The notes: generated by a model from the letters alone, not told the origin. A stretch of DNA of 64,000 bases from CAWJPY01 sp963844865 (GCA_963844865.1 CAWJPY010000009.1:1-64000), one strand, 5' to 3'. Numbered from the stretch's first letter, positions 12,109-20,744 are shown. Numbers and translations are program-made.

Positions 12109-12920
12109 GGCAGATCCGCCACCAGACCGTCGAGCCAGGCGTCCAGGCCGCGGATCCTGGCATGGTCGAGTCGCGAGAAGAACTCGTCGGGGACCTCTTC
12201 GACCTCGGATGGACTGACCTCGTCCACGGAGCCGCCGACGTCGAGGCCCAGGAAGTCGATGACCTGGGGGCAGCCCCGGGGGCACCCGTGGGCCCCCACC
12301 ATGCGGAAGGCGGCCATCAAGGAGTTCCGGAGCGCCTCGTCCCAGCTCTGGATCTCCAGAGCCGCCATCAGAGAGATCTGCTCCTTCACCCAGTCGGACT
12401 GAGAAACCGCGACGGTGCCGCCGACGAGCACGGGTCCGCATTCCCTGCCATGGGCGGAGGCGAAGTACCTCCGGACGTCGAAGCAGCCTGGACATCGGGG
12501 GAGGGCCTCGAAGAACTCTCGCGGTGAGCTGAATGGGAAATCCGTCAGCTCGCAGTATGCGAACCACGAGGCCTCGTCCAGGTAGACCGCGCCGCAGACC
12601 GCCCTCGACCCTGCGCCGATGGCGGTCACCATGGACACGACGGGCCTGCCGGCAGAGATGACGTCGAACTCCGTCGTCGACGGGCTGAGCTCCCGGATCA
12701 GCAGATGCCCGGCACCCTCGGCCTCGCCCTCCGGCGGGAGTGCCGCCACGGAGATCTCCGGGGGGGTGGCCGCAGCGTCTGGATGGCTTGCGGCGGGGAC
12801 TCCACCTGCCGCGAGGCCACACGCGGCAGCGGACGTCAGCAAGACCACCGCCCGCCACCTGGATGATGTCGGCGCCTGGTCCAACCGCATCTCCACGGAC
12901 CGGAGGGGCTGCGTGATCAA
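12105..12920 (-). CDS. Cysteine-rich exported protein of unknown function
   Basis: First gene of a two-gene unit. The longest frame starts at a TTG (12920) behind a GGGGAGGGG stretch; the ATG at 12890 (MRLDQAP) is equally likely and leaves the signal peptide (VVLLTSAAACGLAAGGVPA) intact. The mature protein has eight or so cysteines in pairs (RCPGCFD, GCPRGCPQ, AVCGAV, YCEL), compatible with disulfides or metal binding in the periplasm. No known domain is recognised. The last four bases overlap the start of the downstream exported protein. Confidence 0.55.
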   Translation of the reverse strand: MITQPLRSVEMRLDQAPTSSRWRAVVLLTSAAACGLAAGGVPAASHPDAAATPPEISVAALPPEGEAEGAGHLLIRELSPSTTEFDVISAGRPVVSMVTAIGAGSRAVCGAVYLDEASWFAYCELTDFPFSSPREFFEALPRCPGCFDVRRYFASAHGRECGPVLVGGTVAVSQSDWVKEQISLMAALEIQSWDEALRNSLMAAFRMVGAHGCPRGCPQVIDFLGLDVGGSVDEVSPSEVEEVPDEFFSRLDHARIRGLDAWLDGLVADLP

Positions 12921-13221
12921 CCTCGTCCCCTCCCCCTACCCATGTGCCTGAGAACCGATCGACTCTCCCAGTCTGACACAGCAGGACGACGATGGGCTGT
13001 GTCGTCGCTTCCCCCATCAGTGCGTCCGGGTTCCTCTGTGAGGCCACGTCGCCAGGCGAGGCAGCGGGCGGCGGTCAGCGAAGGTGATCAGCGACGGTGG
13101 GAGGTGGATGCCCACCTTCCTCCGCCGACTCCGTGCCGGTCGAGAAGTGGTGCCGGCACGACGAGTCGGAGTATCCCCGGACGTCTCCGGTGGGGTGTCG
13201 TGGGGGGACGAGGTGGTGCTC

Positions 13222-13274
13222 TCGGGGGATCCTTCGGCCGCACTCGGCGGACCGAGTGACGGCCTCAGGATGAC
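13222..13274. repeat. Hairpin repeat element, type 1
   Basis: Read on the minus strand this is of the GTCATCCTGAGG ... CGAAGGATCC type that recurs between genes in many GC-rich genomes. A perfect 7-bp hairpin (CACTCGG 13241-13247, CCGAGTG 13252-13258, loop CGGA) sits in the middle. It lies in the 610-bp gene-free stretch 12921-13532 beside the two copies described next. Confidence 0.55.
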
Positions 13275-13310
13275 GCTCGACTTCAGCGGCCCACCGTCTC
13301 TGAACGATTG

Positions 13311-13365
13311 CGTGTCATCCCATGTGACACCGCCGCGAAGAGGCGTAGGGATGCTCAGGGTGACA
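13311..13365. repeat. 55-bp repeat, copy A
   Basis: Begins CGTGTCAT and ends GGATGCTCAGGGTGACA. The centre has CGCC...GGCG arms that can pair. It matches copy B at 13402-13456 over its full 55 bases, with identical ends and a diverged but still self-complementary centre. Confidence 0.65.
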
Positions 13366-13401
13366 GGTGGAGTGGGGCGGCCCGCCACCTCTCAGCGGCC
13401 C

Positions 13402-13456
13402 CGTGTCATGCCAGGAGGCACCGCCCGGAGCGGGCGTGAGGATGCTCAGGGTGACA
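13402..13456. repeat. 55-bp repeat, copy B
   Basis: Same length and ends as copy A (CGTGTCAT ... GATGCTCAGGGTGACA). The centre is CGCCCGGAGCGGGCG, a compensated hairpin compared with copy A, which is what a selected or mobile palindromic element would show. Nothing else is visible in the gene-free stretch 12921-13532. Confidence 0.65.
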
Positions 13457-13532
13457 TGAGATCGGATGGTCCGACCGTTTCCCGGCCGGGCGGGGCCCTG
13501 CGCCTCCGCGCCTGGGCGGCGGCGACCCGCGC

Positions 13533-14408
13533 CTACTCGGGCTCGTACGCGACGGCGAACGGGCTCAGGGGGTCGGCGAAGCTGATGGTGACGATCGCCC
13601 GCTGGTTCCTCTTGATGGTGATGGTCCCTCTCACCTCGTGCCCACCGCGGGACACGACGACGAGGTAGTCCCCCGCCGGAATGAAGGAGCGGTTCACCAC
13701 CGGGGTGGCCTTCTCGATCACCTTGCCGCTGAAGTTGATGGTGCAGACGCGCGGCTCCGAGTAGAAGCGCACGGAGCCCTGCCCCCAGGGGGCGACGTCG
13801 ACCTGGCGGTCCTTGACGACCTCGGTCTCGCCGTTGCGCACGACCTTGATCTCACCGAGGTCGAGGTTGGCGCGGACGGTGATCTCCTGTCCCGCGTCCA
13901 CGGTCAGCTTGCCGGAGATCCGCGGCTGTCCCGGCGCGGAGAAGGCGATGGCGTGCTCACCGGCGGCGACGCCGTCGAGCTTGAGCCGCGGCACGTCCTT
14001 GGTGTGGGCCTTGCCGTCGAGGACCACCGTGCAGCTCTGCGGCGCCGTGAGGATCATGAGACTCCCGGTGCCGGCGGCCGGGTCGATCGCGCGCGGGGTG
14101 GGCGTCTCCTCGGCGGCGCGCTGCGGGAGCGGCTGGAACGGGCCGACCTCGACCTGGAGATCCGTGTCGTGCATGTCCACGGTGAAGGTCTGCGACCGGG
14201 AGCCTTCCTTCTCGATCCGCAGGAGGTGGGCGCCTTCGGCGATGCCCGCGATGTGGAAACCGTCGTCCTCGGCGGTGGAGACGCCCACGAGCTCTCCATC
14301 GACGAAGACCTGGAGACCCGGCTCGCACTGGATCTGGATGTCCGCTGCGTGAAGTGGCGCGGCGACGACCATTGCAAGCACCACAACAAGCCAGCACGCA
14401 TGTCTCAT
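13533..14408 (-). CDS. Exported PEGA-domain protein, paralogue 1
   Basis: A 291-residue exported protein with signal peptide (WLVVVLAMVVAAPLHA) and PEGA-type beta-sandwich repeats, which are found in surface and S-layer-linked proteins and bind unknown ligands. Two PEGA-like units are seen early (EPGLQVFVDGELVG, residues about 27-40) and in the middle (PQSCTVVLDGKAHT), each followed by a GEH/GAH turn (IAEGAHLLRIEKEG, VAAGEHAIAFSAPG). A third beta domain near the end contains GSVRFYSEPRVCTINFSGKVI in its diverged form and finishes in AYEPE. ATG at 14408 follows GAGGGAGGC. The same architecture and ending occur in the protein at 31661-32572. Function unknown. Confidence 0.75.
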   Translation of the reverse strand: MRHACWLVVVLAMVVAAPLHAADIQIQCEPGLQVFVDGELVGVSTAEDDGFHIAGIAEGAHLLRIEKEGSRSQTFTVDMHDTDLQVEVGPFQPLPQRAAEETPTPRAIDPAAGTGSLMILTAPQSCTVVLDGKAHTKDVPRLKLDGVAAGEHAIAFSAPGQPRISGKLTVDAGQEITVRANLDLGEIKVVRNGETEVVKDRQVDVAPWGQGSVRFYSEPRVCTINFSGKVIEKATPVVNRSFIPAGDYLVVVSRGGHEVRGTITIKRNQRAIVTISFADPLSPFAVAYEPE

Positions 14409-14873
14409 GAGGCCTCCCTCGACCGCCTTCCCGGATCGGACCCGGCCATGGCCGGCGTCACCGGGCGTCCCCGGCGGATGCCCATCCGAGAACCCGACGA
14501 CCGGCACGCCACGACACCACCGTGCCCTCGGCACATGACAAGAAGGTAGCACGCCTGATCAAGGTGACGCCGCCGGCCTGGAGGCCTCTTTGGCCGACCC
14601 GTGCGCGATTCGGTAGAAGAGGACGCGCCGACGCTGTCGCAGCGTTCCCCGTGGTTGCCACCGCTGACACTCTCCCGACTGCGCCGCACGCTCGACCGGT
14701 CCGGTCCCCCTCGTGAACGTGTCACCAGTGGCACGCCCGAGGAACGGGCTGTTCTCTCGAAGGCCGCTGCGCAACCCAGGGGCCCGTGCTCGTGCCCGGG
14801 ACGACCGGCGGGAGAACCCAGGGGCGATTTCTGCGTTTGATCCACGTGAACGATCGAAACACGCGGAGGCGGC
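14409..14873. other. Divergent intergenic region
   Basis: About 465 bp between divergently transcribed genes, so promoters for both are expected here. On the minus strand a TTGATC lies about 150 bp before the PEGA gene, but no convincing -10 box follows. No open frame with a believable start is present. Confidence 0.4.
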
Positions 14874-15941
14874 ATGCGGTTTTCAGGCACCAGGCGCGCG
14901 TTGGCTCTCGTCATGCTGGGTGGGTGGCTCGTTGCCGCCGGCTGTGCGCAACCCGCCGGCAGGGTTGTGGACCTGGAGTTCCTCCAGGCCCCGGACGCGG
15001 GATCGGACACGGCTCGGACCCTGGCGAGCCTGGTCAAGGTCCAGGGCACGGGCCAGTTCCGTGAGGACGGGCTGTACCTGATCACCCAGTTCGGCGACCG
15101 TCGCGAGCTCTTCGAACGGGAGAACCAGCGGGCCATGGACCAGCCCATGCTGGAGCAGACCTGGCGCCACTGCAGCGTGTTCTCGGTGCGGGACGAGGAA
15201 TCGACCATCGTGGGCCGGAACTGGGACAACCAGAACGTCGGCTCCATCATCGTCAGCCTGTCTCGTCCCCCCGGGGGCTACGCCTCGATCTCTTTCTCCA
15301 GGTCCATCGACATCGGTTTCGGGCACAAGGACCTGCAGGAGGTGGCGACGGGTCCGTTCGAAGACAAGCTGCTCCTGACTTCGTTCCACGCCATGGACGG
15401 AATCAACGAGCACGGGCTCGTGGTGGCGGTGGCCGGCAACTCGCAGACCGATGTGGTCGCGGACCCCCAGCGACCACCGATCTTCATCCCGTACCTGATC
15501 CGCACGCTCCTCGACGAGACCAGGACCGTCGAGGAGGCGGTCGACCTGGCCGGGCGGTACGCGCCGTTCGACGTCGATCGGCGCATGCTGGTCAGTCACC
15601 TGCTCGTGGCCGACCCCTCCGGGCGCTCGGTGGTGCTGGAGTACGAGGGGGACCACTGGGAGACCACCTACGGACGTGACCTCCGTCAGGTCATGACCAC
15701 ACGGCCCGTCCATGGCGTGTCGGATGCCCAGCTGCGAGAGAAGTGCTGGCGCTACCGGGGCATTGCCGAGGCCCTGGAGAAGCCGGGCGCCTATCTGGGC
15801 TGGCCGGAGGCCATGGAGATCCTCCGCGGCGTCGCCCAGAAGGGGACGACGTGGTCGGTGGTGTACTCCCTCGCGTCGAAGGAGCTGTACTTCTCCGTGT
15901 ATCAGGACTGGGGGACCACCTATCACCTCGTGATGCCGTGA
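14874..15941 (+). CDS. Ntn-hydrolase (C45/choloylglycine-like) lipoprotein
   Basis: A 355-residue lipoprotein: signal peptide, then a lipobox AAGC with Cys24. The body resembles Ntn hydrolases of the choloylglycine/C45 group. The likely catalytic Cys100 (RHCSVF) is followed 15 residues later by GRNWDN (114-119), the usual strand with the conserved Arg-Asn-x-Asp, and by GINEHGL, which matches the MNExGL motif of this fold. These enzymes hydrolyse amide bonds in acylated amines such as bile salts, penicillins or acyl-homoserine lactones; which one applies here cannot be said. It is not close in sequence to the other Ntn hydrolase at 7776-8954. GCGGAGGCGGC precedes the ATG. Confidence 0.7.
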   Translation: MRFSGTRRALALVMLGGWLVAAGCAQPAGRVVDLEFLQAPDAGSDTARTLASLVKVQGTGQFREDGLYLITQFGDRRELFERENQRAMDQPMLEQTWRHCSVFSVRDEESTIVGRNWDNQNVGSIIVSLSRPPGGYASISFSRSIDIGFGHKDLQEVATGPFEDKLLLTSFHAMDGINEHGLVVAVAGNSQTDVVADPQRPPIFIPYLIRTLLDETRTVEEAVDLAGRYAPFDVDRRMLVSHLLVADPSGRSVVLEYEGDHWETTYGRDLRQVMTTRPVHGVSDAQLREKCWRYRGIAEALEKPGAYLGWPEAMEILRGVAQKGTTWSVVYSLASKELYFSVYQDWGTTYHLVMP

Positions 15942-16049
15942 CCGCGTCGGGCCCCGCACGCCGGCGGACGCTCGTCGGCGTGACAACAGGGCCGCCGCCG
16001 CTGTCGCCATCGGGCGCCGCCTCCCACGGCGCGGACCGCGGCGAGGAGG

Positions 16050-17108
16050 TCAGGGCGCAGCGAGGGAAGCGGCCTCGGCGGCCTCGGCCGGACGCGGTGC
16101 GGGGGTGAGGCGCGGACCCGAGTGGCGGAGCCTCTCGGCTGCCGTGACCGCGACGGTGGCCGAAAACGTCATCCCGTCGCCCTGAGCGTCGAAGCGGACG
16201 GTGCCGGTGGCGGGCTGGGGTGGCCATTCGTCCGAGCTGAGAGCGATGGTCGGCGCGGCGGGGACCGTCCCGCCGGACGGCGTCACGTCGAGCCAGGGGA
16301 CGTCCCAAGTCGCAGACCAGGACAGTACGTGCGGCCCGGCCAGGGACACCTCCACGGTGGGCCGCGCCCGGCTCAGCACGAGCTCGCCGGGCGACACGTC
16401 GAGGCCGGGGGGCGCCGCCAGGGTCGCTTGCAGCATGTCGTACCCACCGCTGCCGCCCGGCCGCCGTTCGACCATGGCCAGCGCGGAGAGGCGGGCCCAG
16501 TTGACGCCGGTCAGCTGCGGGCTGTTGACGACCATGGTCGCTGCCGCGCCGGGATCCAGGGGATCGGACAGGCTCACGCCCCCGGTGGCGCGCACCCACG
16601 TCCTGCTCACGCCGAGGGTGGTCCCCTCCTCCCATACCAGCACCCAGATCGCGGCCTCCTCGGAGGGTGTGAGCGCCTCGTCGCGGCGGTTGACGGCGCG
16701 CACGTAGACCCGCATCCGGTCGCCAACCCGGCGCCAGTAGGCGCTGACGTCCGCCTCGGCGGGTCGCGCCAGCTCGGCCTCGATCATGGCGCGGTACTCG
16801 GGCTCGAAATCGACCAGACCGTCCGAGATCTTGAAGCCGCTGCCCACCATCACCAGTGGCAGGTAGGGGGGCCGGGGCCTGGCCGCCAAGAAGCGGTCCA
16901 GCCGGCCCGAAGGGAACTGGTCGTAGTCGTACTCGAGCAGGACCGCCGCTTCCTCCATCTCAGACTGCAGCCTGATCATGGTCGGCCCCGCGGCCGAGCA
17001 GTAGCCGCCGGTGGGCCGCCCGAAGAACTCGAGCACGGCCAGCCGCTGCTGGGCGGCCGCGGCCGCCGCGGCGCCGATCACGATCGTGGCGACGATGAGC
17101 CGTTTCAC
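16050..17108 (-). CDS. Exported Omp28-like thioredoxin-fold protein
   Basis: Last gene of the 16-20.6 kb operon. GTG at 17108 overlaps the upstream stop by four bases (GTGA) and gives a compact signal peptide (MKRLIVATIVIGAAAAAAAQ); ATG at 17120 is an alternative. The mature N-terminus (RLAVLEFFGRPTGGYCSAAG) looks like the beta1-alpha1 of Omp28-like thioredoxin folds, where the usual WCxxC is reduced to a single Cys followed by AGP. A second half is an Ig/BACON-like beta domain with VPWLDVTPSGGTVP. 352 residues. The role may be to bind rather than reduce a partner handled by the neighbouring DsbA-like protein. Confidence 0.55.
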   Translation of the reverse strand: MKRLIVATIVIGAAAAAAAQQRLAVLEFFGRPTGGYCSAAGPTMIRLQSEMEEAAVLLEYDYDQFPSGRLDRFLAARPRPPYLPLVMVGSGFKISDGLVDFEPEYRAMIEAELARPAEADVSAYWRRVGDRMRVYVRAVNRRDEALTPSEEAAIWVLVWEEGTTLGVSRTWVRATGGVSLSDPLDPGAAATMVVNSPQLTGVNWARLSALAMVERRPGGSGGYDMLQATLAAPPGLDVSPGELVLSRARPTVEVSLAGPHVLSWSATWDVPWLDVTPSGGTVPAAPTIALSSDEWPPQPATGTVRFDAQGDGMTFSATVAVTAAERLRHSGPRLTPAPRPAEAAEAASLAAP

Positions 17109-17959
17109 GGTGTCACCCATGGCTCCCCCCGGAGGCGTGCCGCCTCCTCCTCGATGGCGTCCACCACCTCGCCCACCTCGAGGTCGCCGACCCAACGACG
17201 GCCGTCGAGGAACAGGGTCGGCGTCTCCTCGACGCCGTTGCGCAGGCCTTCCTTCTTGCTCTCGACCAGGGCCTCGCGGGTCGCCGGGTCGGCCATCCGG
17301 GCGGCAAACGCTTCGGGCTCCAACCCCGCTGCCCGGGCCCAGTCCACCTGCACCTCGGGCGCGAAGTCGTCGAAGTGCTGGTAGGCGTACAGCAGGAACT
17401 CCCAGAAGCGGCCCTCCCGGGCGGCCGCCTCGAAGGCGAGGCCCCCCTCGGTGGAGCCCGCGTGCCCGCGGATCGGGAAGGTCCTGAAGAAGAGTCGCGC
17501 CTCGCCCCGGAGGCTCCCCGACGTGATCTCACGGTAGAGGGCGGGGACGAGCTCGCTGCAGTACGGGCAGCGGGCGCACGCGTACACCACGACGGATACC
17601 GGCGCTCCGGCATCACCCACCACGGGTGCGTCGCCGAGGTCGATCTCGGCCTGCGCCCCGCCTCCAACCATGCTCCGCGCGCGCCTGGAGAGGGCGCGCC
17701 GGATCCGGTCCTCGTCCTGGCCGGAGGCCAGCCGACGACAGACGTTGTCGGCCAGGCGGACGGCGAGGGCGCAGGTGGGCTGCTCCTCCAGGCAGGTGGC
17801 GATGGTGTCGTCGCAGCAGTCGTACAGGTACTCCGTCGCCAGGAGGCGCTCCGCGGCGTGGCGCTGGGCAGCCGTGAGGGCGTCGCAGACGGCCGTCTGG
17901 GCGCTTGTCGACGATCCCAGGGACAGCAGGAACACCAGGGTCAGCAAGACACGCCTCAT
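17105..17959 (-). CDS. DsbA-like thiol:disulfide oxidoreductase
   Basis: A 284-residue periplasmic protein with signal peptide. An N-terminal helical region with paired cysteines (YDCCDDTIATCLEEQPTC) precedes a DsbA/DsbG-type thioredoxin domain (about 110-275). The active site is CPYC in ARCPYCSEL, followed by the inserted helical domain and the cis-proline strand EETPTLFLDG. Such proteins catalyse or isomerise disulfides; the membrane partner could be the MauE/DoxX-like gene immediately upstream, whose stop overlaps this ATG (ATGA). The cysteine-rich N-terminal region is unusual for DsbA and might be a regulatory or metal-binding segment. Confidence 0.75.
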   Translation of the reverse strand: MRRVLLTLVFLLSLGSSTSAQTAVCDALTAAQRHAAERLLATEYLYDCCDDTIATCLEEQPTCALAVRLADNVCRRLASGQDEDRIRRALSRRARSMVGGGAQAEIDLGDAPVVGDAGAPVSVVVYACARCPYCSELVPALYREITSGSLRGEARLFFRTFPIRGHAGSTEGGLAFEAAAREGRFWEFLLYAYQHFDDFAPEVQVDWARAAGLEPEAFAARMADPATREALVESKKEGLRNGVEETPTLFLDGRRWVGDLEVGEVVDAIEEEAARLRGEPWVTP

Positions 17960-18426
17960 GCGCGCCCCCTTTTGCTGAGGAGCCAATCCGCGCCTGCCAT
18001 TCCGCGATCGGCTGCCAGGACGAAGCCGGCCAGAGCGAGCCACGTCAGGTCGCGGAGCGCGGTCAGCCAGGAGATGGGGTCGTCCTCGGCACCCTCGGAT
18101 GCGAAGCAGCCGCAGGACATGTCGAGACCGCGTCCGAGCGCGATGAGCAGGGCGACCAGGAAGACGGCGACCATGCCCGCGACGAGCAGGGAGGCGGTGC
18201 GCACCCGCCAACCGGCGAGGAGCATCAGGCCTGCCGTCAGCTCCAGCCACGGCAGGGCGACGGCGGTCAGGTTCACGGCCCACAACGGGAGGATGTCGTA
18301 CGTGGCCACGTCCACCGCGAACGCGTAGGGCTCGACGATCTTGTGCAGGCTGGCGCCGACGAAGAGCGCCCCCAGGTACCAGCGCACCGGCACCGCGAGC
18401 CACGGGACGGTGCGGCCCCAGGTCAC
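17956..18426 (-). CDS. MauE/DoxX-family membrane protein
   Basis: A 156-residue protein with four predicted transmembrane helices. The first helix pair carries GASLHKIVEPYAF and YDILP, the signature I associate with MauE/DoxX-like redox-associated membrane proteins, which act in disulfide formation and maturation of exported enzymes. A CGC pair (MSCGCFAS) lies in the loop after helix 3 and could exchange electrons with the DsbA-like neighbour. GTG start overlaps the rhodanese stop (GTGA) and its own stop overlaps the next ATG, so it is embedded in a translationally coupled chain. Confidence 0.7.
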   Translation of the reverse strand: MTWGRTVPWLAVPVRWYLGALFVGASLHKIVEPYAFAVDVATYDILPLWAVNLTAVALPWLELTAGLMLLAGWRVRTASLLVAGMVAVFLVALLIALGRGLDMSCGCFASEGAEDDPISWLTALRDLTWLALAGFVLAADRGMAGADWLLSKRGRA

Positions 18427-18926
18427 GGAGGACCTCCCTCCGCCCCGTCCAGCACAGTCGGCGCGCCGCCGCGCACGAAGCACACGTTCTTGATGCCGCG
18501 GCCGGAGATCTCCCGGCCCAGGTGCTCACCGCTGTCGGGGCGGCCGCCGTCGCCGTAGACCACGACCCTGGTGGCCCGGCTGGCGGCGATGGCGCGGGCG
18601 AGCTCCTCCAGGGTCCCCTCCGGGATCGGGTCCAGCCAGTCGAAGGGCACGCTGACGGCCCGCGCCAGGTGGCGCGCCCGGTACTCGTCACCGGTGCGGG
18701 CGTCGATCAGGAAGCTCCGGCTCGACGCCAACGCGGGATCATCGGGACCGATGGCCACGGCCGGGCCGCCCGGCTCGGGACAGGGGACCAGGGTCTGGTA
18801 GGGGGTGTGTGCGACGAGGGGCAGGCCGGAGGGCCGGAGGGCATTGACCGACACGGCCACCAGGGTGGTGGCGGCCGCGATCACGAGCGCCTCGAGCAGG
18901 CTGCGGCGGAGGGTCGCGCCAGCCAT
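18423..18926 (-). CDS. Membrane-anchored rhodanese-like protein lacking the cysteine
   Basis: A 167-residue protein with an N-terminal membrane anchor (ALVIAAATTLVAVSVNAL) and a rhodanese fold facing the periplasm: LIDARTGDEYRARHLARAVSVP is split over the CH2A-type start, and the loop strand is RVVVYGDGGRPDS. The usual catalytic Cys after VVVY is replaced by Gly, so it probably does not transfer sulfur. Inactive rhodanese domains often bind or sense ligands. The next strand has a separate Cys (NVCFVRGG). It starts three bases after the barrel gene stop and is overlapped by the MauE-like gene. Confidence 0.65.
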   Translation of the reverse strand: MAGATLRRSLLEALVIAAATTLVAVSVNALRPSGLPLVAHTPYQTLVPCPEPGGPAVAIGPDDPALASSRSFLIDARTGDEYRARHLARAVSVPFDWLDPIPEGTLEELARAIAASRATRVVVYGDGGRPDSGEHLGREISGRGIKNVCFVRGGAPTVLDGAEGGPP

Positions 18927-18929
18927 CCG

Positions 18930-20579
18930 TCAGATCCCGCAGCTCGAGCCCCGGCGGAGCTCCTCGTCCTGGCGGAGCAGGTCCAGGATGCGCTCCTGAT
19001 CCACAGGCGCGCCGGCCCCGGCCCCCCACGGCATGGGCACGTGGTCCGGGCTGCGGTCCAGACGGGGCCCCCACGGATCGCCCGCGAAGCTCCAGCGCAG
19101 AACCACCATCAGCCGCACCTCGCGGTAGCTGAAGTCGAAGCCCCTGGTTTCGTCGGCGGTGGACCAGCGACGGGCGAGCTGGACCTCGAAGCCGGGTTGG
19201 AGGGTCCGCCAGCTCGGGGCCCACACCCCACACATGGTCCGGCCCAACAGGTCCCGCCGCCGCTGGGTGGTGCCGAACACCAGCCGGCCCTCGTCCCCGC
19301 CGGAGTGTGGGTAGTCGTCGAAGGACCCGGCGAGCGCCACCCGGGCGAACCAGGAGCGCCCGAGCGGCACGCGGAAGGCGACCGCGAGCGACAGTCCGAG
19401 CTGGTCGTAGGCCGGGGAATGGGCGTCGGCCAGGCGCAAGGTCGCGCCGGCGATCGTAGGGGTCCGGCCGAAGAGCCGCAGCGGACCGCCGAAGCTGACA
19501 TCACCTTCCCAGCGGGTGCGTCGCTCGTCGCGGTAGGTGCGCCTGCCCGCACCGGCCAGCAGCACCGCGCCCGCGGCGGTCTCGAGCTCGAGCTCCCCTC
19601 GGTGTGCTTCGGCATAGCGCGACGGCTCCTGGTCCAGGTAGAGCACCTCGGCCCGGTAGCCGAGCAACCACCGCCGCTCCCATCCGCTGAGCTGACCCGC
19701 CAGGCGGGCGGACGCCTGGAGGCTGCTCAGCTCGCGAGAAGAGGGATCGCGCAGCCCGACGCCGAGAATCTCGAGATCGACGGCCGGTCCCAGGGTCCCC
19801 GGGGAGACGGACGCCAGCCGGCTCCACAGCTCGAGGCGGCCCAGCCCGCTGCCCTCGCCGCTGGCGCCCGGGTCGGTCGGGGCCCCGGCCAAAGCGTTGG
19901 AGGTCCAGCCGCCGGAGAGCTCCACGGCGCCGGTGATGGGCTCGGTCCAGAGGGGGGCGACCTGGCTCCGCAGGCCCTTCCACATGGATCGGTCCTCGGG
20001 GTACAGCTCGCCGCTCTCCGGCACCGCGTGGAGAGCCGCGCGGGCGGTCTCCTGGTCGCCCGCGAGCCTGGCCGACAGCGACCGCAGGAGCATCCAGCGG
20101 GCGCGATCGGGGCCCGCGATGGCCCCCGGAGCGGGATCGAGGAGGGGATGGGCCAGGTCGAGATCGCCTTGGCGGAGGTGGACCGAGGCGAGCCAGGCGC
20201 GGGCCTCCAGGTCGCCGGGGCCGTCCGCCACCATCTCGCGCAGCACCCGCTCCCCCCAGAACAGGTTGCCCTCCAGCAGGTAGCTCCGGGCCAGGAGCAG
20301 CTTCAAGGGTCGGTCGCCGGGGTGACGGGAGCTGGCGTCGCGCAGGCGCCGGACCGCGGCTCGCGTCTCGCCGCGCTCGATCAGTCTGGTCGCCTCCTCG
20401 CGCTCGCACTCGAGGTCGCATGGGGGCGGGGCCGCCTGCGCCGCCAGGCCGGTGATGAGGAGGAGCCAGAGCACAATCGCCAGCCGGGAGGTGGCACGCA
20501 CTCCACGTCCGACCACGGTCGAGGCGTCCGCGCGTCTGCGGCCGCCGCCCGGTGGAGGCCCCGCGTGGGTCAGTCTCAT
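18930..20579 (-). CDS. TPR plus outer-membrane beta-barrel protein
   Basis: A 549-residue protein and first gene of the operon. After a signal peptide (LAIVLWLLLITGLAAQA) come about 150 residues of TPR-like helices (ERGETRAAVRRLRDA, RQGDLDLAHPLLD), then about 300 residues of amphipathic strands rich in W, Y and R typical of an outer-membrane barrel. This TPR-plus-barrel order is that of DUF560/Slam-type surface lipoprotein assembly modifiers, and I propose a similar topology without claiming the function. ATG at 20579 follows GAGGGAGGTGC. The four downstream genes, all periplasmic or membrane thiol-related, are linked to it by a 3-bp gap and then 4-bp overlaps. Confidence 0.6.
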   Translation of the reverse strand: MRLTHAGPPPGGGRRRADASTVVGRGVRATSRLAIVLWLLLITGLAAQAAPPPCDLECEREEATRLIERGETRAAVRRLRDASSRHPGDRPLKLLLARSYLLEGNLFWGERVLREMVADGPGDLEARAWLASVHLRQGDLDLAHPLLDPAPGAIAGPDRARWMLLRSLSARLAGDQETARAALHAVPESGELYPEDRSMWKGLRSQVAPLWTEPITGAVELSGGWTSNALAGAPTDPGASGEGSGLGRLELWSRLASVSPGTLGPAVDLEILGVGLRDPSSRELSSLQASARLAGQLSGWERRWLLGYRAEVLYLDQEPSRYAEAHRGELELETAAGAVLLAGAGRRTYRDERRTRWEGDVSFGGPLRLFGRTPTIAGATLRLADAHSPAYDQLGLSLAVAFRVPLGRSWFARVALAGSFDDYPHSGGDEGRLVFGTTQRRRDLLGRTMCGVWAPSWRTLQPGFEVQLARRWSTADETRGFDFSYREVRLMVVLRWSFAGDPWGPRLDRSPDHVPMPWGAGAGAPVDQERILDLLRQDEELRRGSSCGI

Positions 20580-20727
20580 GCACCTCCCTCATGGCGCCGT
20601 CCGCAGTCGTCGCCGCGGAGCTTCCTGTGAAGGTGTCGACCGGCGGGCCACGAGCCCTGGCCGCCTTCCGCCGGCCGAACGGACCAGCCGCTTCGAGTGT
20701 ACCTGAACCAGAGATTGGGTTCATATC

Positions 20728-20744
20728 GCGCGCACCGTGCGCGC
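20728..20744. promoter_or_regulatory. Near-perfect 17-bp palindrome
   Basis: GCGCGCAC and GTGCGCGC are exact reverse complements separated by one base, in the divergent region between 20579 and 20827. It may be an operator for either gene; in such GC-rich sequence chance cannot be excluded. Confidence 0.35.

Noticed and set aside
15957..15982. Imperfect 10-bp inverted repeat between convergent genes.
   Set aside because: One mismatch and no T-run, so it is not a convincing terminator.
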